DNA of 34,861 bases from Bacteroidota bacterium (GTDB taxonomy: Bacteria; Bacteroidota; Ignavibacteria; Ignavibacteriales; Melioribacteraceae): positions 1-34,861 of the forward strand of contig JAMCSN010000017.1 of assembly GCA_023381535.1 (NCBI GenBank), in the 5' to 3' direction. This document shows, in pieces, positions 22,846 to 31,949 of the stretch. The translations under genes were made by a program, and so were the position numbers. The notes under the pieces are model-generated. The model made no database searches. It saw only the letters and a program-made list of their open reading frames with translations, and was not told the origin of the DNA. Within the stretch, counting starts at the first letter, position 1; every line of letters starts with the position of its first letter.

Positions 22846-23922
22846 ATGAAAATGTTAAATTATCAAAAAGAAGTTAACACAAGAAAAATCATCAAGTGGT
22901 TTATTAAAGCCGCCTATACGATTTTGTTTTTTCTTTCAATTGCCAATTCCTTTCAATGTTCATCTGCAGAGAAAATTTCAAAGAAAGAGGATGAATTGGT
23001 TTGGCCCCTTCCCCCAGAAAAGCCAAGAATTAAATATTTACGAAGTCTTTCTGACCGTAAGTCGATTGAAGGAGAGGGTTCGAATATTTTAGAATCTTTG
23101 TTAGGTGAAGAAAAAAGCGATGCACTTCAGAAGCCGTACGGAGTTGCAACTGTCGGTGATAAAGTTTATGTAACCGAAAGCAACGGTAGCAGAGTCTTCG
23201 TCTTCGATTTGAAGAACTCTAAGTTGTCTTTCATAGGAAGTTCATCGTTTGGATCGGTTGCTATGCCCATTGGAATTGCTGCTGATTCTGCCGGCAACGT
23301 TTACGTATCCGATGTTATTCAAAAAGCCGTTTTAGTTTTTAATCCCAAAGGCGAAATGGTATTATCATTAGGTGGAAAAGACGATTTGGAAAATCCTGTG
23401 GGTCTGGCTGTAGATAATATTCGCAAACGGCTTTATGTGGTTGATTCTAAAGCTCACAAGGTAAAAGTCTATTCGCTTGATGGAAAATTTCTTTTTGAAT
23501 TTGGAAAGAGAGGTACGGAAGACGGCGAATTTAATTTTCCTACAAACATTGCCATAGATAAAGAAGGAAAAATATATGTCGTTGATACCATCAATGCGCG
23601 GGTGGAAGTTTTTGATGCAGAAGGGAAATACTTATGGAAATTTGGTTCTTTAGGCGATGCGTTGGGGCAATTTACACGACCGAAAGGAATAGCGGTTGAC
23701 AGCGAAGGAAATATTTATGTGGTAGATGCAGCATTTAACAATTTTCAAATTTTCAATAAGGAAGGAAAGCTTCTTATGCATATAGGCAACTTGGGTAGAG
23801 AACCGGGAAACTTTTGGCTGCCAGCAGGAATTAGTATTGACAGCCAGGATAGAATTTATATCGTCGATGCTGCAAATAAGAGAGTTCAGTTATTTCAATT
23901 AATTAAATACAAGAATGAATAG
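22846..23922 (+). CDS. NHL-repeat beta-propeller lipoprotein
   Basis: A 358-residue propeller. An N-terminal hydrophobic segment ends in NSFQC (C38), a fair lipobox, so the protein is probably membrane-anchored on the outer side of the inner membrane or in the outer membrane. Then LVWPLPPEKPRIKYL and about six NHL repeats (such as GIAADSAGNVYVSD, NIAIDKEGKIYVVD, GIAVDSEGNIYVVD, GISIDSQDRIYIVD) form a six-bladed propeller. Such propellers bind proteins or ligands. Placed among multihaem cytochromes it may scaffold them; a paralogue lies at 26420. ATG at 22852 is an alternative start. Confidence 0.85.
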   Translation: MKMLNYQKEVNTRKIIKWFIKAAYTILFFLSIANSFQCSSAEKISKKEDELVWPLPPEKPRIKYLRSLSDRKSIEGEGSNILESLLGEEKSDALQKPYGVATVGDKVYVTESNGSRVFVFDLKNSKLSFIGSSSFGSVAMPIGIAADSAGNVYVSDVIQKAVLVFNPKGEMVLSLGGKDDLENPVGLAVDNIRKRLYVVDSKAHKVKVYSLDGKFLFEFGKRGTEDGEFNFPTNIAIDKEGKIYVVDTINARVEVFDAEGKYLWKFGSLGDALGQFTRPKGIAVDSEGNIYVVDAAFNNFQIFNKEGKLLMHIGNLGREPGNFWLPAGISIDSQDRIYIVDAANKRVQLFQLIKYKNE

Positions 23923-23981
23923 TTGTTCATTATATAAAAACTATTCAGTTATCTATTAACAAACAACAAAAAGGTGATACT

Positions 23982-24653
23982 ATGAAACAAAAATTAATCC
24001 TTGCAGCGTTTTTAGCATTTCTAAGCACTGCATCATTCGCTCAGTCAATCGTAGCTTCAAAGCACGATTTGTCGACCGGCGGCGGGATTACAAACAAATC
24101 TACAAACGAAAGTCAGGTTTGTATTTTCTGTCATACCCCCCACCAGAAAACAATTACTGCAACACCACTATGGAATAAAACTCTTTCAGCGCAAGCGACC
24201 TATGGAGTTTATGCAAGTGGTACTCTTAATGCAACGCTTACAGACGTTGGCGGAAGCGGAACAGTTTCAAATCTTTGTTTAAGCTGCCATGATGGTACCG
24301 TTGCTGTAAATAGTTTAGATAATAAGTCATCTATCGGTACTCCAACAATGGGAACCGGAACAGAATTAGACGCAACTGGAAAGATTGCAGCAGGGCGTGA
24401 AGCGCTGATTGGAACCAGCTTAACCAACGATCACCCTATTAACTTTACTTATGATGCAGCGTTAGCAACTACAGATGGAGGGTTAGTTGCACCAAACTCT
24501 GTAAGTTATGTAGATGCTGCACATCAGGTTCCATTGTATGGCGGTAAGCTGCAGTGCGCTACTTGTCATAATCCTCACAACAATGCTAATTCTTCCTTCA
24601 TGAGAAAGGCAAACAGCGGCAGTGCGCTCTGTTTAACGTGCCATAGTAAGTAA
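23982..24653 (+). CDS. Tetrahaem c-type cytochrome, paired-CXXCH type
   Basis: A 223-residue exported protein. The signal peptide MKQKLILAAFLAFLSTASFA-Q is cleavable. Four CXXCH sites follow: CIFCHTPH near 46, CLSCHDG near 102, CATCHNPH near 190 and CLTCHSK at the C-terminus. The N-terminal VASKHDLSTGG segment matches the LQSKHNLSVTG start of the 12-haem cytochrome at 27433, so the two are paralogues. A good AAAAAGGTG ribosome site precedes the ATG. It lies 59 bp after the propeller and before a predicted barrel. Likely a periplasmic or surface electron carrier. Confidence 0.88.
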   Translation: MKQKLILAAFLAFLSTASFAQSIVASKHDLSTGGGITNKSTNESQVCIFCHTPHQKTITATPLWNKTLSAQATYGVYASGTLNATLTDVGGSGTVSNLCLSCHDGTVAVNSLDNKSSIGTPTMGTGTELDATGKIAAGREALIGTSLTNDHPINFTYDAALATTDGGLVAPNSVSYVDAAHQVPLYGGKLQCATCHNPHNNANSSFMRKANSGSALCLTCHSK

Positions 24654-24668
24654 TTAAATTTTTAGGAG

Positions 24669-24715
24669 AAGAGGATGGCTCGAAAAAGCGATGCGCTGTT
24701 TTGTGCCGTCCTCTT
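24669..24715 (+). terminator. Strong stem-loop between cytochrome and barrel genes
   Basis: AAGAGGATGGC (24669-24679) pairs with GCCGTCCTCTT (24705-24715), 11 bp with one wobble. Inside it AAAAAGCG (24683-24690) pairs with CGCTGTTTT (24694-24702) with one bulge. No U-run follows, so partial termination, 3'-end protection of the cytochrome message or attenuation are all possible. It ends 6 bp before the barrel ATG. Confidence 0.5.
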
Positions 24716-24721
24716 GTTAAA

Positions 24722-26413
24722 ATGGAATTTAAGAATTGGAGTGTATGCCTATTGGTCCTTTTTACCTCTGTATTGAATGGTAACTTGTATTCACAATTCA
24801 AGTCTGTCTCCGGTTCGGTTGGAGGAGAATACAGAAAGCAAGATTACTTTTACTCGAACGGCAAAAGTCTTTATTCCAGATTTAGCCAGCTTGTTGAACT
24901 GCAAACCAACGGGTACTTATATAATCCTAATTTAGTTGAATTTAATTTGCATTCTCAATTTATGAACGCTAATTCTTCAACTTATTACCTTTCCTCCAAC
25001 ACCAAACAAAAAGAAAATTATTTTGATTTTTATGATCTGAATATAGATGTGCTGCACAGCAGCAATTTTCCGGTAATTATTTTTTTAAGAAACGATTTAA
25101 ATACAAGCTCTGTCGAGGCGCCGTTCGGGCAAACAATTAACAACCAGGTTTTTACTAATTCTAAAGGTTTAATTTTCTCTCCAAAGTTAAACGGCGCTTT
25201 TAATTCGAAGATTTCTCTTTTCACATTCCGGTATAACGACACAAGAACCTATGTGCCAAATCCAAATATTCCGGTAGATCAAAAGAACCAGAATTTTCAA
25301 GTTTCATTTGATATACCGCAGTTTTTAAATACCCAGATTGGCATTGAAGCGATACACCGGAGCCGGTCGGATAATATTACAAATATGAATTATCAATCAG
25401 ACGAAGCGCATTTGAGAGGGGTTACGCAAGCCGGTGCTGTAGACCAGATTTCCTTTAACGCCAATTTCTGGAAAGAAAGTACTCTTAGTTCGTTTATGGT
25501 TAGTACATTTTGGAACTCTCAAAGGTTTCAAGATATTGTCAACCAAATGAATTGCCAATTTAGAGTTACCAATACCGGTTCGAATTCAATTTCAGATGCA
25601 GCAATTAACGAGCAGCTTAATATTAACTTTTCGCAAAACTTATCCGGTAATATAATTGCATCCCATAGGGAAACTTATTTTAACTCTCTTTCTAGTAATA
25701 CAACTTTTAGAAACTCTGTTTTAACGGGTGGAATCAATTACCAGGGAAATCTCGAGAAATTTTTGATGAATTTAGTTTCTAATGTTTCGTATCAGAGGAA
25801 TCAAAATTCAATTCTAAGGAATTCAATTCAAGGGATGTTTTCAGCAGGAGTGCAAACTCAAGGTTTCTCTTTCGGAAACATTATGCTGTCGGATCAATTT
25901 TCTGTAAGGAAATATTTTACAACCGAGCCGCTCGTCCTTTATCAAAACACCGTTTCAAGCAGCATTGAAAGCAATATTGCCGGTAATCTTTTTTTAAGAG
26001 CCAACGGGAGTTTTTCAGTAAATGGTTCTACAGACAGATCCGGTTTCGGGGATAAAAATTTTACACTATTAACAAGCTTAACTTACCAGTCGTTTAAGGT
26101 GATTACTTTTTATCTAACTTTAAATTACGGACGGGACTGGTTTTCTAATTCTTTTTTAAAGTATTCAATAAACCGGTATTCGGCTACTCTTCAATTACCA
26201 AATCTTTTTCAGAATTTTACTTTGCAAGGAAGAGTAATAAAAACACTTAATGTATTTCAAAATGCTTCCGAATTTAATTATGATGTTGTTGCTTCTTACA
26301 CATGGCGGGCATTGGAGTTTAGTTTGAGAATTACCGGCTATTCAATTTCAACGATGCAAAGAAAAGATTTATTTTTTACGGTCAGACGACCTTTTTCCGT
26401 CAACTTCGACTGA
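24722..26413 (+). CDS. Predicted outer-membrane beta-barrel protein
   Basis: A 563-residue exported protein I cannot assign to a named family. MEFKNWSVCLLVLFTSVLNGNLYS-Q is a signal peptide. The rest is rich in alternating aromatic/polar strands (for example YLYNPNLVEFNLHSQFMN and FFTVRRPFSVNFD) with a terminal Phe-rich strand, as expected for an outer-membrane barrel of 20 or more strands. Placed between cytochromes and propellers it is a candidate porin of a porin-cytochrome conduit, by analogy with MtrB- or Omb-type systems; sequence similarity to those is not evident. An upstream GTG at 24701 is in frame, and AGGAGAAGAGG serves a different short frame starting at 24675, so coupling is possible. 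Confidence 0.6.
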   Translation: MEFKNWSVCLLVLFTSVLNGNLYSQFKSVSGSVGGEYRKQDYFYSNGKSLYSRFSQLVELQTNGYLYNPNLVEFNLHSQFMNANSSTYYLSSNTKQKENYFDFYDLNIDVLHSSNFPVIIFLRNDLNTSSVEAPFGQTINNQVFTNSKGLIFSPKLNGAFNSKISLFTFRYNDTRTYVPNPNIPVDQKNQNFQVSFDIPQFLNTQIGIEAIHRSRSDNITNMNYQSDEAHLRGVTQAGAVDQISFNANFWKESTLSSFMVSTFWNSQRFQDIVNQMNCQFRVTNTGSNSISDAAINEQLNINFSQNLSGNIIASHRETYFNSLSSNTTFRNSVLTGGINYQGNLEKFLMNLVSNVSYQRNQNSILRNSIQGMFSAGVQTQGFSFGNIMLSDQFSVRKYFTTEPLVLYQNTVSSSIESNIAGNLFLRANGSFSVNGSTDRSGFGDKNFTLLTSLTYQSFKVITFYLTLNYGRDWFSNSFLKYSINRYSATLQLPNLFQNFTLQGRVIKTLNVFQNASEFNYDVVASYTWRALEFSLRITGYSISTMQRKDLFFTVRRPFSVNFD

Positions 26414-26419
26414 TGTGAA

Positions 26420-27436
26420 ATGTTAAAATGTTTCCGACATATGGTAATTATCTTTTTTGTTTTTACATGGCTTGCCATTCCTCAATCGGCTGATTCCGAT
26501 AATCTCGTCTGGCCAAAACCCCCGGAAAAAAGCAGAATAAAATTTTTATATACTTTTTCTTCTAAAGATGATTTCGGCATTTCTAAATCTTTCTTTAAAA
26601 AGTTGATAGAGTTTTTCTTCGGCGAGGAGAAAGAAATCTCTCACATGGAAAGACCGCAAAGTATTGCAATCAATAGCAGAGGAGAATTATTTGTTACCGA
26701 CATCGAATTGAAGGGGATACACTTTTTCAATATCGATGAGAAGAAATATAAGTTTATTAAAAACTGGGGAGAGAACTCTTTTGAATCGCCCGTTGGAATT
26801 GCCGTGAATAATGAAGATGATATTTTTATTTGCGATTCAGGTATAAAGAAGATAATAGTTTTAGACAGAGACCTGGATTTTAAGTATGTATTCAAGGAAG
26901 GATTGATTAGACCGACAAGCATAAAAATTAGAAACGATTCCGTCTATGTAAGCGATACCGGTGCCAACCAAATTATAGTTTTTAATTTGGAAGGGAAGGA
27001 ACTTCGGAGGATCGGCGGCAGCGGAGATACAGCAGGCAGTTTTAACTTCCCTGTACATCTTTGTTTGGATAATTCTAAAAGCCTATATGCCAACTCTCTT
27101 TATGTTGTTGATGCGATGAATTTCAGAATCCAGGTATTAAGCAAAGCGGGGGTGTTTATTAAAAGTTTTGGCAGGCTCGGAAACAGCATAGGAGATTTTG
27201 GAAGACCTAAAGGAATTGCCATAGACAGTGACGGGCATATTTATGTGGTCGATGCTTTGTTTGACGTGGTTCAGATTTTTGATCAAAGCGGACAGGTGCT
27301 TTTAGCATTTGGCGGTTCAGGATCGGGAAAAGGAAATTTTTATTTGCCCACAGATATTTTAATTGATAACCAGGACAGAATTTATATTGTGGATTCAGGC
27401 AACCGGAGAATTCAGGTGTTTCAGTATTTAAAATGA
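26420..27436 (+). CDS. NHL-repeat beta-propeller protein
   Basis: A 338-residue paralogue of the protein at 22846. An N-terminal signal (MVIIFFVFTWLAIPQSADS) has no convincing lipobox Cys. LVWPKPPEKSRIKFLYTF follows, then about six NHL repeats such as SIAINSRGELFVTD, GIAIDSDGHIYVVD and DILIDNQDRIYIVD. It lies 6 bp after the barrel gene and overlaps the 12-haem cytochrome gene by ATGA, so the three are translationally linked. That supports a shared complex in which the propeller docks or stabilises the cytochrome. Direct function unknown. Confidence 0.83.
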   Translation: MLKCFRHMVIIFFVFTWLAIPQSADSDNLVWPKPPEKSRIKFLYTFSSKDDFGISKSFFKKLIEFFFGEEKEISHMERPQSIAINSRGELFVTDIELKGIHFFNIDEKKYKFIKNWGENSFESPVGIAVNNEDDIFICDSGIKKIIVLDRDLDFKYVFKEGLIRPTSIKIRNDSVYVSDTGANQIIVFNLEGKELRRIGGSGDTAGSFNFPVHLCLDNSKSLYANSLYVVDAMNFRIQVLSKAGVFIKSFGRLGNSIGDFGRPKGIAIDSDGHIYVVDALFDVVQIFDQSGQVLLAFGGSGSGKGNFYLPTDILIDNQDRIYIVDSGNRRIQVFQYLK

Positions 27437-29403
27437 TTTTTACAAACAGCAAAATATTATTCAGTATCGTCTGGTTGATGATTCTTTTGAATGCGGTTTC
27501 TTATTCGCAGATTTTACAATCGAAACATAACCTTTCTGTAACCGGACCAGGCACAATCAAAGCTTCGAGCGAACAGGAGGTTTGTAAGTTTTGCCATCTT
27601 CCGCACAGAAACGTTAAAGTAGTTCCGCTATGGGATCACAACCTGTCTTCAGTAACTTATTCTCAATATAGCAGCAGCACTTTTTCAGCTTCTTATAAAG
27701 CACAGTATCCAAATCTATCTTCAAAGCTTTGTCTTTCATGTCATGATGGTACAATAGCCATTGGATCGATGAGTACGGGGGTTATTTCAGTAAGCGGTGC
27801 GGGCAAATTAGATCCCGATCAATCACTTGCCGGTTCAGCATCAAGCAATGTTGGAGGCAGTACCGGTGCGTTACTTTCAGATGATCATCCAATATCAATT
27901 GGACTTCCACATTTCAGTGCGGCACAATACAATTGCAGCGGATGTCATTACCCAAGACCAAGCGATAAAGTTCCGATGGAATGTGTTAGATGTCATGATC
28001 CACATAGTGAATCAAAAGATGCTGTATCAAAAAAGTTTCTTAAAAAATCAAATTCATCATCGGCGCTTTGTCTTGACTGCCATAAAAAAACTTATTGGGT
28101 GACAAATCCATCCGTGCATCAAACATCAACAAAAACGCTGCCTGCGGGTTGGAGTCATAACGGTTACACAACCGTTGCAACTGCGGGCTGCGAATCTTGC
28201 CATAAACCGCATTCTGCTAACAGTCCGGCAAGACTGCTAAAAGAAAATGAGCAAACGTTGTGCGAGGCATGCCATAAAGGTACGACTAATGGCGGGATAA
28301 CAGAAAAAAATGTTTCCGTTTCTTCGGGAGGACCTTTTATTAAACTATATAAGCATCCTACATATTCGGTTGATAATAAACATCGTCCTGTAAATGCATC
28401 TCCGGCTACCAACTCGCCCACTGAAAGTTCGGCGGATTTAAGTACGCCCAACCGTCATGCAGAATGCGGCGACTGCCATAATCCTCATGCTGCAAAGGGC
28501 GGATTACATACAACAAAGACAAACACAACATCCAATGTCCTTTCCGGAGTTTGGGGTTTAGAGCCAACCGACGTGAGCAAATGGATGCAGCCAACAAGTT
28601 TTACAAGAATTGACCCGGCATCAAAAGAGTATCAAATTTGTTTTAAGTGTCATTCGTATTATGGATTAGGGACAACAACAACCGGAGTTACAACTATAAT
28701 TGGTCCTTCCGGAACAAATATTACAGACCAGGCGATGGAATACAATGTTAATAATTTTTCTGCCCATCCGGTAAAAGTTGGATCGAACAGCCAAACAGGT
28801 TCCTATGCACCGAAAGCTCTTACAACCGGACAGACGTCAACAACATGGAACAGCGTTGGTTCACAAACGATGTATTGCAGCGATTGTCATGGAAACGATG
28901 ATACTTCGCCAACAGCAGCCCAAGGACCTCATGGCTCAAATGCAAAGTTTATCTTGAAGGGACCCAGAAGGTACTGGCCTTACAACGCAAGCGGTAAATT
29001 ATGGACGCTGGGGGATACATGGTATAATACAAACAATTGGCAGAATGATCTCTTCTGCGTAAACTGCCATCCCTTGTTTACTACCGGCGATTATTTTAAC
29101 GATGTGCATAATGCTCAAAACCATAATGACTTCACCTTTACAATTGACGGAGGCAGTTACAAGGGCATTCCATGTGTTAGCTGCCATTTAGTTATTCCTC
29201 ACGGGGGAAAGCGTTCCAGGTTGATTGCTTATGGCTATGGTTCCACCAGCCCTGATGTACAGCCGTACATCATTAATCAAAACACTGCACTGATAAAAGG
29301 ATTTAAAAAAACTACACCTCTTGCATATCAACCAAGAAATTGTTACAGCACTTACAGTGCATGTCATCCGCATTCTACTAACTATGGAGGATATGATCAA
29401 TGA
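27433..29403 (+). CDS. Large multihaem cytochrome, twelve CXXCH plus one CX6CH
   Basis: A 656-residue exported protein with signal ILLNAVSYSQ. CXXCH sites in order: CKFCH, CLSCH, CSGCH, CVRCH, CLDCH, CESCH, CEACH, CGDCH, CFKCH, CSDCH, CVNCH and CVSCH (twelve). A thirteenth possible site near the end reads CYSTYSACH (29341-29367). Several sites are followed by PH, the paired-CXXCH pattern. The start is homologous to the tetrahaem protein at 23982. It begins inside the stop of the propeller gene and has no good ribosome site, so it depends on coupling. It may span or face the outer membrane as the terminal electron carrier. Confidence 0.85.
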   Translation: MIFTNSKILFSIVWLMILLNAVSYSQILQSKHNLSVTGPGTIKASSEQEVCKFCHLPHRNVKVVPLWDHNLSSVTYSQYSSSTFSASYKAQYPNLSSKLCLSCHDGTIAIGSMSTGVISVSGAGKLDPDQSLAGSASSNVGGSTGALLSDDHPISIGLPHFSAAQYNCSGCHYPRPSDKVPMECVRCHDPHSESKDAVSKKFLKKSNSSSALCLDCHKKTYWVTNPSVHQTSTKTLPAGWSHNGYTTVATAGCESCHKPHSANSPARLLKENEQTLCEACHKGTTNGGITEKNVSVSSGGPFIKLYKHPTYSVDNKHRPVNASPATNSPTESSADLSTPNRHAECGDCHNPHAAKGGLHTTKTNTTSNVLSGVWGLEPTDVSKWMQPTSFTRIDPASKEYQICFKCHSYYGLGTTTTGVTTIIGPSGTNITDQAMEYNVNNFSAHPVKVGSNSQTGSYAPKALTTGQTSTTWNSVGSQTMYCSDCHGNDDTSPTAAQGPHGSNAKFILKGPRRYWPYNASGKLWTLGDTWYNTNNWQNDLFCVNCHPLFTTGDYFNDVHNAQNHNDFTFTIDGGSYKGIPCVSCHLVIPHGGKRSRLIAYGYGSTSPDVQPYIINQNTALIKGFKKTTPLAYQPRNCYSTYSACHPHSTNYGGYDQ

Positions 29404-29441
29404 TTGAAAGTTACTTCTTTACTAAAGATTGTTAAAAGGTT

Positions 29442-30773
29442 ATGAATATGAAATGTAAAAACTACTTTATTCTATTTTTATTGCTTATGGCGCTTCTGAG
29501 CTTTAGCAGTACGATCGCACAGGGAACAACACCGAACTCTTGCGTTACTGCTAAATGTCATGCGGAGTTGATAAAGACAAAATTTGAACATGGGCCAGCT
29601 GCTGTTGGCGCCTGCGTCCAATGCCACGAGCTGTTGCCAAATGAAGATCATAAATTCAAAAAGATTGGTTCTGCAGTTAACTTATGTAACAACTGTCATG
29701 ACCCAATAAAATCAGATAAAGTTAACCACGCGCCATTTGCAAAGGGTGATTGCGTAGCCTGCCATAATCCACATGGCTCCGATCAGAGATTTATGCTAAG
29801 ACAAAAAAGTATTCAGCAGCTCTGTTTTTCGTGTCATAAAGAAGAGATGATTAAAAAGAAAACTTTACATGTGCCGGTAGAAGAAGGCGACTGCCTGGTT
29901 TGTCATCAGCCTCATGCAAGCTCAAACCCGAAGCTTTTAGTTAAATCCGGTAACTCTTTATGCTTTATGTGCCATACCGATTTTGAAAGCGGATTAGCAG
30001 ATGCTAAAGATGTTCATCTTCCGGTGTCGGAATGCACTACATGTCATAGTCCGCATGGAAGTGATTCGGAACGAATGCTTGCATCCGACTTACCTAATTT
30101 ATGTTTTACCTGTCATGATGAAATAAAGCAATCGGTTGTGCAAGCCGTGGTTAAGCACAAAGCTGTAGAAGAAGGGGAAAAATGCGCTAACTGTCATTCG
30201 CCACATTTTTCAAAATTTCCTAAGCTGCTGGTAAACGAACCGATGCCTCTTTGTTTATCGTGTCATAATAAAACGATGAATGTTCTAAACGGCACTCTTG
30301 CTAATATAAAAGAGTTGTTTGAAAAGAATGATAAATGGCATGGACCTATTCGCGAAAGAGATTGTTCCGGCTGTCATAATCCTCACGGCGGCAAAACAGA
30401 TTTCAGACTACTGCGATGGGTTTACCCAAAAGAATTTTATTCGTCCTTTTCAGTAGAGCAGTATGAGCTATGCTTCAAATGCCATCAGCCAACTTTAGTT
30501 TTGGAACCAAGGACAACAACACTAACGGGATTTAGAAACGGCGATCAGAATTTACATTACTTACATATAAACAAGAAAGTAAAAGGCAGAACCTGTAGGA
30601 CTTGTCATGAAACCCACGCCAGCCAAAAAGAACGTCACATAAGAGAATCCGTACCGTTCGGGAAATGGGATTTACCAATACACTTTGAGAAGATAAGCGA
30701 CGGCGGGAAGTGTTCACCGGGCTGCCATGCGCCAAAGGTGTACAAAAGATCTGATACCACAACAAGACAATAA
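29442..30773 (+). CDS. Multihaem cytochrome with thirteen CXXCH plus CX4CH and CX3CH sites
   Basis: A 443-residue exported protein with signal YFILFLLLMALLSFSSTIAQ. Thirteen canonical sites occur: CVQCH, CNNCH, CVACH, CFSCH, CLVCH, CFMCH, CTTCH, CFTCH, CANCH, CLSCH, CSGCH, CFKCH and CRTCH. The first site is CVTAKCH (CX4CH) and the last CSPGCH (CX3CH), giving up to 15 haems in about 420 residues. Regular spacing of about 25-30 residues with CHxPH pairs indicates a chain of tandem haem pairs, a nanowire-like layout. AAAAGG precedes the ATG. It lies 38 bp after the previous cytochrome and 9 bp before the thioredoxin-fold gene. Confidence 0.87.
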   Translation: MNMKCKNYFILFLLLMALLSFSSTIAQGTTPNSCVTAKCHAELIKTKFEHGPAAVGACVQCHELLPNEDHKFKKIGSAVNLCNNCHDPIKSDKVNHAPFAKGDCVACHNPHGSDQRFMLRQKSIQQLCFSCHKEEMIKKKTLHVPVEEGDCLVCHQPHASSNPKLLVKSGNSLCFMCHTDFESGLADAKDVHLPVSECTTCHSPHGSDSERMLASDLPNLCFTCHDEIKQSVVQAVVKHKAVEEGEKCANCHSPHFSKFPKLLVNEPMPLCLSCHNKTMNVLNGTLANIKELFEKNDKWHGPIRERDCSGCHNPHGGKTDFRLLRWVYPKEFYSSFSVEQYELCFKCHQPTLVLEPRTTTLTGFRNGDQNLHYLHINKKVKGRTCRTCHETHASQKERHIRESVPFGKWDLPIHFEKISDGGKCSPGCHAPKVYKRSDTTTRQ

Positions 30774-30782
30774 TCTAAGACA

Positions 30783-31874
30783 GTGAAGAATAAAATTAAA
30801 ATCTTAACAACTATCTTCCTCTTCATTTTTTTTGTTAATTCTGCTAAAGGCATTACAGGTCAGGACACGCTTGCTCATCCCTTTGTGTTAAGCGATTTGC
30901 AGGGGACTAAAATAAGTCTCGAAAAGCTTCTTTCATCTAAAATTACAGTTCTCGTTTTTTGGTCTTCCTGGGAAATTGATTCAATAAATTTTCTTGTCAA
31001 ACTGCAAAAATATTACGACCAATATAAGGAGAAAGGATTAAGCATAATCGGCGTTTGTTCCGAGCGGCAAAAACTAACAGACAGGCAAAAAGATACTTTA
31101 ATCGAACTATTAAAGAATAAGAAAATCAGCTTTCCAATTTTGCTTGATGAAGATTTAAAAATATTCAGCCTTTATCATATAATTGCTCTTCCCACAACTT
31201 TTCTTATCAATCCGTCAAAGAAGATTTTATTTGCGCTTCATGGCGCGCCGCTTATTGGGTCGCAGCAACTGTTTAGAATGATAACCGATACTTTTGAACA
31301 TGAAGACAAAAAACATGTAATTTCCAGAATTATTACTAAATCTCCCGAAGCACTGCGGTATTATAATTATGCGGACTTGGAATTCAAACGCGGAAAAATC
31401 TATAATGCAAAGAAGTATGCCGAACGAGCAATGAAAATTGATTCGACATTTGCAGAACCGCTTCTGCTGTTAGCGCAAATTTCGCTTGAAGAAAAAAAAT
31501 ATAATGAACTAGAAAATAAGCTTAGGAAATTGGAAAAATATTCGGCGGATTCGGCTCAAGTTGTTTTCTTAAAATGTGAATATTTGATTATACAAAACAA
31601 ATGCGACGAAGCTGTTGAAAAGTTAAACTCACTTGTTTCAGCGAAAAGTAACAATCCTTATTTGCATGCACTGTTAGGATATGCGTTTGGAATGAAGAAA
31701 AATACTAGAATGAGCGAACAAGAATTTTCGATTGCGGCTAAGCTGGATTCACTTGATTACAGGATCCCGAAGCTGAAAGCGGAAGTATACAACTCCAATG
31801 GAAAAAGCAAGGAAGCAAACGAGTTATTGCATCGTTCAAGACAGTTAAGAAGAATAGCACAAGAACGATTCTAA
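30783..31874 (+). CDS. Thioredoxin-fold (TlpA-like) protein without CXXC, fused to TPR repeats
   Basis: A 363-residue exported protein starting at GTG. After a signal (ILTTIFLFIFFVNSAKG) comes an AhpC/TSA-TlpA-type thioredoxin fold at about 30-165: HPFVLSDLQGTKISLEKLL, then ITVLVFWSSWEIDS where family members have FWASWC-x-x-C, then FPILLDEDLKIFSLYHIIALPTTFLIN with the cis-Pro. Both catalytic cysteines are missing (SWEID). Residues about 190-350 form three to four TPR repeats (YYNYADLEFKRGKIYNAKKYAERAMKIDS and others). It cannot do disulfide exchange; a binding or assembly role for the cytochromes is likely. Last gene of the operon. Confidence 0.8.
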   Translation: MKNKIKILTTIFLFIFFVNSAKGITGQDTLAHPFVLSDLQGTKISLEKLLSSKITVLVFWSSWEIDSINFLVKLQKYYDQYKEKGLSIIGVCSERQKLTDRQKDTLIELLKNKKISFPILLDEDLKIFSLYHIIALPTTFLINPSKKILFALHGAPLIGSQQLFRMITDTFEHEDKKHVISRIITKSPEALRYYNYADLEFKRGKIYNAKKYAERAMKIDSTFAEPLLLLAQISLEEKKYNELENKLRKLEKYSADSAQVVFLKCEYLIIQNKCDEAVEKLNSLVSAKSNNPYLHALLGYAFGMKKNTRMSEQEFSIAAKLDSLDYRIPKLKAEVYNSNGKSKEANELLHRSRQLRRIAQERF

Positions 31875-31949
31875 AAATTAGCGAATGGAAATATTTAACG
31901 CAGAAGGCAGAGAATATTGATATTTTTATGACATAGCCATACCTATTAT

